9,694 nucleotides of DNA, taken from NCBI GenBank assembly GCA_934630385.1, contig CAKTWE010000065.1, forward strand, positions 1 through 9,694, in the 5' to 3' direction. A program made the translations under genes and the position numbers. Positions 1-6,144 of the stretch are shown piece by piece (within the stretch, counting starts at the first letter, position 1; each line of letters starts with the position of its first letter). The notes under the pieces were generated by a model that made no database searches, was not told the DNA's origin, and saw only the letters and a program-made list of their open reading frames with translations. The DNA is from an uncultured Collinsella sp. (GTDB taxonomy: Bacteria > Actinomycetota > Coriobacteriia > Coriobacteriales > Coriobacteriaceae).

Positions 1-2640
1 CGTCGTGTGCTTAGCGAGTATGATCCCGAGATCGCGGACCTGTTCGACAAGATCCTGTCGGCCGAGATTGTGGCCAATGCCGGCAACCCCGGTACCCGCG
101 CTGCCGACGAGGCCGTCGACGAGCAGGGCGTGCCCACCGCCGACGAGTCCACCGCCGTGGCATTCCGTGAGGTCGTCGATCTGATCGACAGCCTGCCGCT
201 CGATAAGCAGCAGGTCATCGTTCGCGCCTTTACGAGCTTCTTCCACCTGGCAAACCTGTCGGAGGAGAACTACCGTGTGGCGCAGCTGCGCGAGCGCGAG
301 GCCGGTGCGTCGACCGATACCGAGGTCGATCCCGCCAACGAGCTCACCGTCGCCTATCACCAGTTGGTAAACGAGATGGGTGTCGAGGGCGCCAACGAAC
401 TGCTCGGCAAGCTCGAGTTCCACCCTGTCTTTACCGCACATCCCACCGAGGCCCGTCGCAAGGCCGTCGAGGGCAAGATTCGCCGTATCTCCAATCTGCT
501 GGAGGAGCGTCCGCGTCTGGGCGGCTCCGACCTGGTGGAGAACGAGCGCCATATGCTGCAGGAGATCGACGCCCTGGTGCGTACGAGCCCCATCGCGCTC
601 AAGAAGCCCACGCCGGTCGAGGAAGCCGATACCATCATCGACATCTTCGATAACACGCTGTTCGACGTCATCCCCGTCATCTATCGTCGCTTTGACGACT
701 GGGTGCTGGGCGACAAGGCCGGTACCGTGCCGCCGCTGTGCCCGGCGTTCTTCCATCCCGGCAGCTGGATCGGTTCCGACCGCGACGGTAACCCCAACGT
801 CACCGCCAAGGTGAGCCGTGAGGTCGCCGCCAAGTACTTCACCCACATGGTGCTCAAGCTCGAGGACAAGTGCCGCCGTATCGGCCGCAACCTCACGCTC
901 GAGGCCACCTATAGCAAGCCGTCTGCCGAGCTCATCAACCTGTGGAACCATCAGGTCGAGATGAGCCCTCGGTACACGGCCCGCGCCGAGCTGATCTCCG
1001 AGCACGAGCCGCATCGCGCCGTCATGCTCGTCATGGCTGACCGTCTGAACGCCACCGTGCGTCGTATCACCGACACCATGTACCACAGCGCCGATGAGTT
1101 CCTGGAGGACCTGCGCGTCGTCCAGCGGTCGCTGGCCGCTTGCGGAGCCGTCCGTGCCGCCTACGGCCCGGTCCAGACCATCATCTGGCAGGTCGAGTCC
1201 TTCGGCTTCCACATGGTCGAGATGGAGTTCCGTCAGCACTCCGTGGTGCACGCCCGCGCCCTCAAGGATATCCACGAGAACGGTATCCATGGCGACCTGC
1301 AGCCCATGACGCGCGAGGCCATCGACACCTTCCGCGCTATCGGCTCCATCCAAAAGCGCTACGGCAAGAAGATGGCGCACCGCTACATCATCTCGTTCAC
1401 CAAGAGCGCCCAGCATGTGGCCGACGTCTTTGAGCTTGCCCACCTGTCCTTTGCGCACGAGGAGGACGTGCCCGAGCTCGACGTGATCCCGCTGTTCGAG
1501 CAGCTCGAGGACCTCGAGGGCTGCGTCGACGTGCTCGACCAGATGCTTACGCTGCCCGTGGTGCAAAAGCGCCTTGCCCAGACCAACCGCCGCATGGAGG
1601 TCATGCTGGGCTATTCCGACTCCTCCAAGGATGCCGGTCCTACCACGGCCATGCTCGCGCTGCACTCCGCGCAGGAGCGCATTGCCAAGTGGGCCGAGAA
1701 GAACGATATCGACCTGGTGCTCATGCACGGTCGCGGCGGTGCCGTGGGCCGTGGTGGCGGCCCGGCCAACAAGGCCGTGCTGGCGCAGCCCAAGGGTTCG
1801 GTCAACTGCTTCTTTAAGCTCACCGAGCAGGGCGAGGTCATCTTTGCCCGTTACGGCAACCGCACGCTGGCTCAGCGCCATGTTGAGTCCGTTGCCGCCG
1901 CAACGCTTTTGCAGTCGGCCCCGAGCGTCGAGAAGACCAACACCGAGACCACACAGAAGTTCTGGGATATGGCCGAGAAGCTCAATGCCGCAAGCCACGA
2001 GCGCTATCTGGACCTGCTGAACACCGAGGACTTTACACCGTGGTTCTCGACCGTGACGCCGCTGACCGAGGTCGGTCTGCTGCCGATCGGCTCGCGTCCC
2101 GCCAAGCGCGGTTTGGGTGCCAAGTCGCTCGACGACCTGCGTACCATTCCGTGGATCTTCAGCTGGAGCCAGGCGCGCATTAACCTGGCCGCTTGGTACG
2201 GCCTGGGCACCGCCTGCGAGCAGTTTGGCGACCTTGACCAGCTTAAGGCTGCCTACCAGGAGTGGCCGTTCTTCCGCACCTTTATCGACAACATCGAGAT
2301 GTCGATCGCCAAGACCGACCAGCGCATCGCCAAGATGTATCTGCACCTGGGCGATCGCCAGGATCTGTCCGAGAAGGTCTTTACCGAGATGCAGCTCACC
2401 CGTAAGTGGGTCCTTGCCATCGTCGGTGATGAATGGCCGCTGCAGCGTCGTCGCGTGCTCGGCTGCGCCGTCCGCGTGCGTAACCCCTATGTTGACGCCC
2501 TATCCATCGCCCAGGTTCGCGCCCTTCGCGAGGTGCGTATGAACCAGGACGAGATGGCGGAGGAGAAGAAGGCCGAGTACATGAGCCTGATTCTTTCGAC
2601 TGTGACCGGCGTCTCGGCAGGATTGCAGAACACGGGGTAA
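1..2640 (+). CDS. ppc: Phosphoenolpyruvate carboxylase, 5' end at or beyond window edge
   Basis: Carboxylates phosphoenolpyruvate with bicarbonate to oxaloacetate in the cytoplasm, an anaplerotic step feeding C4 acids. The reading frame is open from base 1. The first usable start in the window is GTG at 7, giving 877 aa, close to the 883 aa of the E. coli enzyme, but a start further upstream cannot be excluded because no ribosome binding site is visible. Family motifs, numbered from GTG 7: FTAHPTEARR with the catalytic histidine at 145, GSWIGSDRDGNP, GYSDSSKDAG (535-544), the glycine-rich loop MHGRGGAVGRGGGP (from 573), IGSRPAKR, and the C-terminal QNTG that helps form the active and allosteric sites in this family. 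The frame is intact and ends in TAA. A long hairpin element begins 24 nt downstream. The neighbouring lar genes need not be functionally linked. Identity is secure; only the start is uncertain. Confidence 0.95.
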   Translation, partial: RRVLSEYDPEIADLFDKILSAEIVANAGNPGTRAADEAVDEQGVPTADESTAVAFREVVDLIDSLPLDKQQVIVRAFTSFFHLANLSEENYRVAQLREREAGASTDTEVDPANELTVAYHQLVNEMGVEGANELLGKLEFHPVFTAHPTEARRKAVEGKIRRISNLLEERPRLGGSDLVENERHMLQEIDALVRTSPIALKKPTPVEEADTIIDIFDNTLFDVIPVIYRRFDDWVLGDKAGTVPPLCPAFFHPGSWIGSDRDGNPNVTAKVSREVAAKYFTHMVLKLEDKCRRIGRNLTLEATYSKPSAELINLWNHQVEMSPRYTARAELISEHEPHRAVMLVMADRLNATVRRITDTMYHSADEFLEDLRVVQRSLAACGAVRAAYGPVQTIIWQVESFGFHMVEMEFRQHSVVHARALKDIHENGIHGDLQPMTREAIDTFRAIGSIQKRYGKKMAHRYIISFTKSAQHVADVFELAHLSFAHEEDVPELDVIPLFEQLEDLEGCVDVLDQMLTLPVVQKRLAQTNRRMEVMLGYSDSSKDAGPTTAMLALHSAQERIAKWAEKNDIDLVLMHGRGGAVGRGGGPANKAVLAQPKGSVNCFFKLTEQGEVIFARYGNRTLAQRHVESVAAATLLQSAPSVEKTNTETTQKFWDMAEKLNAASHERYLDLLNTEDFTPWFSTVTPLTEVGLLPIGSRPAKRGLGAKSLDDLRTIPWIFSWSQARINLAAWYGLGTACEQFGDLDQLKAAYQEWPFFRTFIDNIEMSIAKTDQRIAKMYLHLGDRQDLSEKVFTEMQLTRKWVLAIVGDEWPLQRRRVLGCAVRVRNPYVDALSIAQVRALREVRMNQDEMAEEKKAEYMSLILSTVTGVSAGLQNTG

Positions 2641-2663
2641 TCGATAGCCCTGTGGCTCTCACC

Positions 2664-2790
2664 GGGACCCGATGGGTTTCCCTCTGAATGCGTCCTCGCA
2701 CTTGAAGCCCCCTTATCCTGCTCCTTCGGAGCTGCGGATAAGGGGGCTTCGTGCTGCGGAATGCATTCAGAGGGAAACCCGTCGGGTCCC
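2664..2790. repeat. Long-hairpin intergenic element, copy 1 (127 nt)
   Basis: An almost perfect palindrome spans the whole segment. The outer arms 2664-2691 and 2763-2790 are 28 nt with one mismatch (a G/T wobble as RNA). An inner stem pairs GAAGCCCCCTTATCC (2704-2718) with its exact complement at 2736-2750, and the tip GCTCC-TTC-GGAGC (2720-2732) folds again. Between outer and inner stems, GCAC (2698-2701) pairs with GTGC (2751-2754) leaving a TT bulge, and TCC (2693-2695) can pair with GGA (2758-2760). It starts 24 nt after the ppc stop. No T-run follows either side, so it is not a standard intrinsic terminator, although a role in transcript 3'-end formation or protection is possible. It is homologous to the element at 5319-5448. 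Confidence 0.85.
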
Positions 2791-2798
2791 TTCGTCAT

Positions 2799-2976
2799 CG
2801 GTCTTCGGCGGATTACGGGCTGAAGGGAAGAAAGGCGCGCTTCGCGCCCAATGTGGAGTGCGGCGAGGGCTTCTTGCGTCCTGCGGAGTGTGCCTAAAAG
2901 TAAGCTGATGGCGGGCCCTGCAATGTCCGGTCTTCGGCGGATTACTGGCTGGGAAAAAAGATGGTGCGCTTCGCGC
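2799..2976. repeat. Tandem 129-nt repeat: spacer unit plus a right-half hairpin copy
   Basis: Bases 2799-2847 and 2928-2976 align without gaps at an offset of exactly 129 nt. Both begin CGGTCTTCGGCGGATTAC and end in GCGCTTCGCGC. Between them, 2858-2904 repeats the right half of the hairpin element (GTGCGGCGAGGGCTTCTTGC, then GTCCTGCGGAGTG) and matches 5386-5432 closely, but no matching left half lies upstream of it. The simplest reading is duplication of a unit made of the element's right arm plus its 3' flank. Each GCGCTTCGCGC can itself form a small TTC-loop hairpin. Confidence 0.75.
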
Positions 2977-3215
2977 GTTTTGGATGGGGTCTGTCCCGGC
3001 GGCGCATTTGGCGCTTCGCGCCTCGCGTCTTATCGATCGGGATTGAGATGCATGTGGCGCTTCTCGACTTACGACTGTAGCGGCCTCGGTCTCGTTTGGG
3101 ATCGCGGTTGTTTTGTTGTGGGCCAAATATGAACGTTGTGTTAATGAGTCGGTGGACGGTGGTGTTTTTCGGTGAGCGGCGTATCCTTCCAACGGTTTAT
3201 CTAGTGTGTCAGTTG

Positions 3216-3226
3216 AAAGGAAGAGG
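3216..3226 (+). promoter_or_regulatory. Ribosome binding site deciding the larA TTG start
   Basis: The purine tract AAAGGAAGAGG lies about 10 nt upstream of TTG at 3237. No ATG or GTG in the larA frame has a comparable site, and the in-frame ATGs further upstream would add some 30-47 unconserved residues. Confidence 0.7.
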
Positions 3227-3236
3227 GCGCTCGTCA

Positions 3237-4514
3237 TTGTTTGAATGTGAACTGCCGTTTGACCACAAGACGTTGCATCTGGAGCTCGAGGATAAGAACT
3301 TCGCGGGTGTGATGGAAGGTCATCAAAACGAGTTTAAGACTACAAAATCTCAGGAAGAGCTGGTAGAGGAGTCACTTGCCAACCCTTATGGCTCGCCTTC
3401 GCTCGAGGAGCTTTGTGCTGGCAAGAAGGATATCGTCATCATTAGCTCCGACCATACGCGTCCCGTTCCCTCGCGTGTGACGATGCCTATTCTGCTGCAT
3501 CACATCCACACTGCCGCTCCCGAGGCACGTGTGCGCATCCTGGTCGCGACCGGCATGCATCGCCCCTCGACGCACGAGGAACTCGTTAACAAGTACGGCG
3601 AGGAGATCGTCGCTAACGAGGAGATCGTCATGCATGTCGCGACCGACGACAGCATGATGAAAAAGATCGGCACCCTGCCTTCTGGTGGCGAGTGCATCAT
3701 CAACAAGATTGCTGCCGATTGCGATCTGCTGCTTGCCGAGGGCTTCATTGAGCCGCATTTCTTTGCCGGTTTCTCTGGTAGCCGCAAGTCCGTCCTGCCT
3801 GGCATCGCCAGCTACAAGACCATCATGTACAACCACAACGGTCAGTTTGTGAACGATTCCCACTCGCGTGCCGGCAACCTGTGCCACAACCACGTGAGCG
3901 AGGACATGTTCGCCGCCGCCGAGATGGCTCACCTTGCCTTTGTGCTCAACGTTGTGCTCAACGGCAAGCATGAGGTCATCGGCTCCTTTGCCGGCGACAT
4001 CCACAAGGCGCACGAGGCCGGTTGCGAGTTCGTGAAGAGCCTTGCCGGCGTTGAGCCCGTCGAGTGCGAGATTGCCATCACCACCAACGGTGGCTACCCC
4101 CTCGATCAGAACATCTATCAGGCTGTGAAGGGCATGTGCGCTGCCGAGGCCACGCTTTCCGAGGGCGGTGTGATCATCGACGTCGCCGGTTGTGCCGACG
4201 GTCACGGCGGCGAGGGCTTCTATCACAACATCGCCGACAACGATCCGGCGGAGTTTGAGCGCGCCTGCATCGATCGTCCCAAGGACGAGACCCTGCCCGA
4301 CCAGTGGACGAGCCAGATCTTTGCCCGCATCCTGGCGCATCACCCTGTGATCATGGTCACCGACCTGTGCGATCACCAGATGCTCAAGGATATGCACATG
4401 ACGCCGGTCAACACTATCGAGGAGGCGCTCAAGCTCGCCTTTGAGATGAAGGGTGCCGATGCCAAGGTTGCCGTCATTCCCGATGGCCTGGGCGTTGTTG
4501 TTGCGCAGCACTAG
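3237..4514 (+). CDS. larA: Nickel-pincer-dependent lactate racemase LarA
   Basis: Interconverts D- and L-lactate using the nickel-pincer nucleotide cofactor covalently bound to a lysine. A TTG start at 3237 gives 425 aa against 424 aa in L. plantarum LarA. With this start the key residues carry the same numbers as in that enzyme: R75 (in DHTRPVPS), H108 (ATGMHRPST), H174 (EPHFFAGFSG), the cofactor lysine K184 (GSRKSVLPG), H200 (YNHNGQF), and Q295 and K298 (NIYQAVKGM). The conserved tryptophan is at 357 after a one-residue gap. The agreement supports both function and start. larD follows 49 nt downstream on the same strand, so the two are probably cotranscribed. Cofactor-making genes larB and larC lie on the opposite strand beyond larD. 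LarA homologues can act on other 2-hydroxy acids, but the match to the lactate enzyme as I recall its sequence is close throughout. Confidence 0.95.
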   Translation: MFECELPFDHKTLHLELEDKNFAGVMEGHQNEFKTTKSQEELVEESLANPYGSPSLEELCAGKKDIVIISSDHTRPVPSRVTMPILLHHIHTAAPEARVRILVATGMHRPSTHEELVNKYGEEIVANEEIVMHVATDDSMMKKIGTLPSGGECIINKIAADCDLLLAEGFIEPHFFAGFSGSRKSVLPGIASYKTIMYNHNGQFVNDSHSRAGNLCHNHVSEDMFAAAEMAHLAFVLNVVLNGKHEVIGSFAGDIHKAHEAGCEFVKSLAGVEPVECEIAITTNGGYPLDQNIYQAVKGMCAAEATLSEGGVIIDVAGCADGHGGEGFYHNIADNDPAEFERACIDRPKDETLPDQWTSQIFARILAHHPVIMVTDLCDHQMLKDMHMTPVNTIEEALKLAFEMKGADAKVAVIPDGLGVVVAQH

Positions 4515-4523
4515 TGCGCGGCC

Positions 4524-4538
4524 TAAACGAATCGTTTA
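4524..4538. promoter_or_regulatory. 15-bp palindrome between larA and larD, possible operator
   Basis: TAAACGA-A-TCGTTTA is a perfect 7+1+7 inverted repeat in the 49-nt gap, 9 nt after the larA stop and 25 nt before the larD ATG. Its size suits a small dimeric regulator such as the TetR-family protein encoded nearby, but no second copy was seen in the window. As RNA it would give only a 5-bp stem. Function is inferred from symmetry and position. Confidence 0.4.
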
Positions 4539-4563
4539 TAACCGACAAGAAAGATAAGGTTTT

Positions 4564-5295
4564 ATGCTTACCAAACTCCTCTGCGAATTCGGCGCAACGG
4601 CCCTCATGATCATCTTTGGCGTGGGCGTGCACTGCGATACGGTGCTCAAGGGCACCAAATATCAGGGCTCCGGCCACATGTTTGCCATCACCACTTGGTC
4701 TTTTGGCATCTCGGTCTGCCTGTTTGTCTTTGGCGGCGCCGTGTGCATGAACCCGGCTATGGTGCTTGCCCAGTGCATCGTGGGCCTGGTGCCGTGGAGC
4801 AGCTGCATCCCCTTCATGATTGCCGACATGCTCGGCGGCTTTGTGGGTGCCGTAATCGCTTGGTTGATGTATGCCGATGAGTTCAAGGCTTCCGAGGGCG
4901 TCGTCGACCCCATTGCTCAGCGCAACATCTTCTCGACCAACCCCACCACCGAGGGCACGAACTATGCTCGTAACTTCTTCTGCGAGGCTATCTGCACCTT
5001 TGTGTTCATCAGCGCTATCCTCGCTGCCGCTAGCCGCGCCGGCGAGAACGTTCTGATGCTCGCAATTTGCGTCGGCCTGATCGTTTGGGCCGTTGGCATG
5101 GGCATGGGCGGCATCACCGGCTTCGCCATGAACCAGGCTCGTGACCTTGGTCCTCGCATGGCCTATCAGGTGCTGCCGATCAAGAACAAGGCTGACAACA
5201 ACTGGAAGTACGGCCTGCTTGTTCCTGGCATCGCTCCGTTTGTCGGTGCCATCGTGGCTGCGCTGTTTGTGCATGGTTTCTTGGGCATGTTCTAG
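4564..5295 (+). CDS. larD: LarD-type aquaglyceroporin, lactate channel
   Basis: A membrane channel of the major intrinsic protein family (243 aa). In L. plantarum, LarD (a GlpF-like protein) is the lactic acid facilitator of the lar operon. The N-terminus LCEFGATALMIIFGVGVHC followed by LKGTKYQGSGHMFAITTW strongly resembles LarD as I recall it. The first pore motif is a standard NPA (CMNPAMV, N63). The second is NQA (FAMNQARDLGPR, N190), so the proline is replaced. Hydrophobic segments are spread along the protein as expected for six helices plus two half-helices. The ATG has AAGG at 4556-4559, a rather short 4-nt spacing, with an upstream purine tract AAGAAAGA. Its place directly after larA supports lactate transport over glycerol or water. 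A hairpin element begins about 23 nt after the stop. Confidence 0.9.
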   Translation: MLTKLLCEFGATALMIIFGVGVHCDTVLKGTKYQGSGHMFAITTWSFGISVCLFVFGGAVCMNPAMVLAQCIVGLVPWSSCIPFMIADMLGGFVGAVIAWLMYADEFKASEGVVDPIAQRNIFSTNPTTEGTNYARNFFCEAICTFVFISAILAAASRAGENVLMLAICVGLIVWAVGMGMGGITGFAMNQARDLGPRMAYQVLPIKNKADNNWKYGLLVPGIAPFVGAIVAALFVHGFLGMF

Positions 5296-5318
5296 TCCAA
5301 GACAATTGATAGAACGCC

Positions 5319-5448
5319 CGGGTCCGGCATAGGTTAACTTTCAGCCGCGTCCTCGGACATGCAAGAAGCTCCCGCTGCGCACTTCGTGCGGCGGGGGCTT
5401 CTTGCGTCCTGCGGAATGCGGCGGAAAGTTAACTTGTGCCGTGACCTG
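5319..5448. repeat. Long-hairpin intergenic element, copy 2 (about 130 nt)
   Basis: Same architecture as the element at 2664-2790. The outer stem core GTTAACTTTC-A-GCCGC (5333-5348) pairs with 5418-5433 with one mismatch, and pairing continues outward with wobbles and one bulge to about 5319/5448. The inner stem 5361-5378 pairs with 5388-5405 over 18 nt with two G/U wobbles, capped by a small GCAC-TTC-GTGC tip. The junction holds GGAC (5355-5358) opposite GTCC (5406-5409) with a two-base AT bulge, plus TCC (5350-5352) opposite GGA (5413-5415). Compared with copy 1 the junction pair C-G becomes G-C, a compensatory change. It lies in the convergent gap after larD and before the tetR 3' end and has no T-run. 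Confidence 0.85.
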
Positions 5449-5602
5449 CGGGAATCCGGGTTCGTTCGTACAAGCAACCCAACATATAAATCTGAATTTG
5501 GATGGAAGGGGCTTGTTGCTGTTGAGGGCGTTGAGGTGCGAGTGACGCTTTGGGATGCGTGGCGGCTTGGGTTGGGGCGATGCTTTGGGATGAGCTTCTT
5601 AC
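5449..5602. other. Remainder of the convergent larD/tetR gap
   Basis: No gene is supported in these 154 nt. The sequence is G-rich on the plus strand and contains GCTTTGGGATG twice (5547-5557 and 5582-5592). No hairpin with a T-run was found for the tetR transcript, which reads leftward into this stretch. Confidence 0.5.
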
Positions 5603-6142
5603 TTAGTTGAAGAGGGGTTTTATGGCTGATAGGTAGTCTTTGGCTACGTCCTCTTTTGGGGCTTGGAAGTTGTGCCAGGCCCACCATTGGACCATTCCTA
5701 CGAAGCTTGAGGCTATGTGGTGTAGTAGGAAGCTTCGGTCCATGGTGGCGGCGGGGCCGTTTGGGTCGGTAGGGACGGTTTCGGCTGCTCGTGACATGAT
5801 GGTCTTGCGTAAGCAGTCGGCGAAGACGCGTGAGCCGGCGCCGGCTACGAGGGCGCGTACGCCCTGGCGGCGCTCCCAGAGGTTGTTGAGGATATGCTCG
5901 ACCTGCACGAGCGGGTCGTCGAGCGGTGTGCCATCGTCGTCGAGGGCGTGGGTGCAGATGTCGCTCACGAGCTTGGACAGTAGGTCATCTTTGCTCTTAA
6001 AGAGGCCGTAGAATGTCGCGCGGCCTACGTGAGCGCGCGCGATGATGTCGCCGACGGTGATCTTGCCGTAGTCCTCCTCGCGAAGGAGCTCGGAAAACGC
6101 CGTGACAATAGCGGCGCGGCTTTTGGTTTTGCGGGCATCCAT
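5603..6142 (-). CDS. TetR/AcrR-family transcriptional regulator
   Basis: A predicted DNA-binding repressor of 179 aa. The N-terminal helix-turn-helix is clear at about residues 10-50, with TVGDIIARAHVGRATFYGLF (29-48) as the turn and recognition helix. The rest is a helical ligand-binding and dimerization region with no close assignment, containing QWWAWHNF near 152-159. ATG at 6142 lies 2 nt after the larC stop. An upstream start at 6172 would overlap larC and add ten unconserved residues. No clear ribosome binding site precedes 6142, so translation probably depends on ribosomes terminating on larC. As last gene of larB-larC-tetR it is a good candidate to sense lactate or a related acid and control the lar genes. 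L. plantarum LarR is of the Crp-Fnr family, so this would be a different kind of regulator. The ligand is unknown. Confidence 0.85.
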   Translation of the reverse strand: MDARKTKSRAAIVTAFSELLREEDYGKITVGDIIARAHVGRATFYGLFKSKDDLLSKLVSDICTHALDDDGTPLDDPLVQVEHILNNLWERRQGVRALVAGAGSRVFADCLRKTIMSRAAETVPTDPNGPAATMDRSFLLHHIASSFVGMVQWWAWHNFQAPKEDVAKDYLSAIKPLFN

Positions 6143-6144
6143 GG

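Larger units (their letters stand above)
2641..3236. other. Gene-free stretch between ppc and larA, rich in repeats
   Basis: No credible gene is seen in these 596 nt. Open frames here lack good ribosome binding sites and, on the minus strand, read through the repeats (the translation LTFR..PQDARSPRRT recurs at 5386-5432, as expected from repeat DNA). From left to right it holds a complete long-hairpin element (2664-2790), a spacer unit (2799-2847), a second right-half copy of the element (about 2858-2920), the spacer unit again (2928-2976), and a third GCGCTTCGCGC mini-palindrome (3011-3021). Bases 3023-3210 show no repeat I can name and presumably include the larA promoter, but no -35/-10 pair is convincing. 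Confidence 0.7.

Noticed and set aside
2664..2790. Hairpin after ppc as a classical intrinsic terminator
   Set aside because: No T-run follows the stem on either strand. It matches another copy of a repeat element, so I call it a repeat and leave termination open.
2767..3237. 156-aa minus-strand open frame sharing a peptide with one at 5334-5687
   Set aside because: The shared peptide (LTFR..PQDARSPRRT) comes from the hairpin repeat DNA; there is no ribosome binding site and the frame is not conserved outside the repeat.
3372..4511. 379-aa open frame antisense to larA
   Set aside because: larA is unambiguous over this whole stretch. The antisense frame is a by-product of GC-biased codon use and has no recognisable domain.
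5308..5318. GATAGAACGCC shared with 8739-8749 near the possible aspS promoter
   Set aside because: A single 11-nt match in about 9.7 kb with no supporting promoter elements at 5308; treated as chance.
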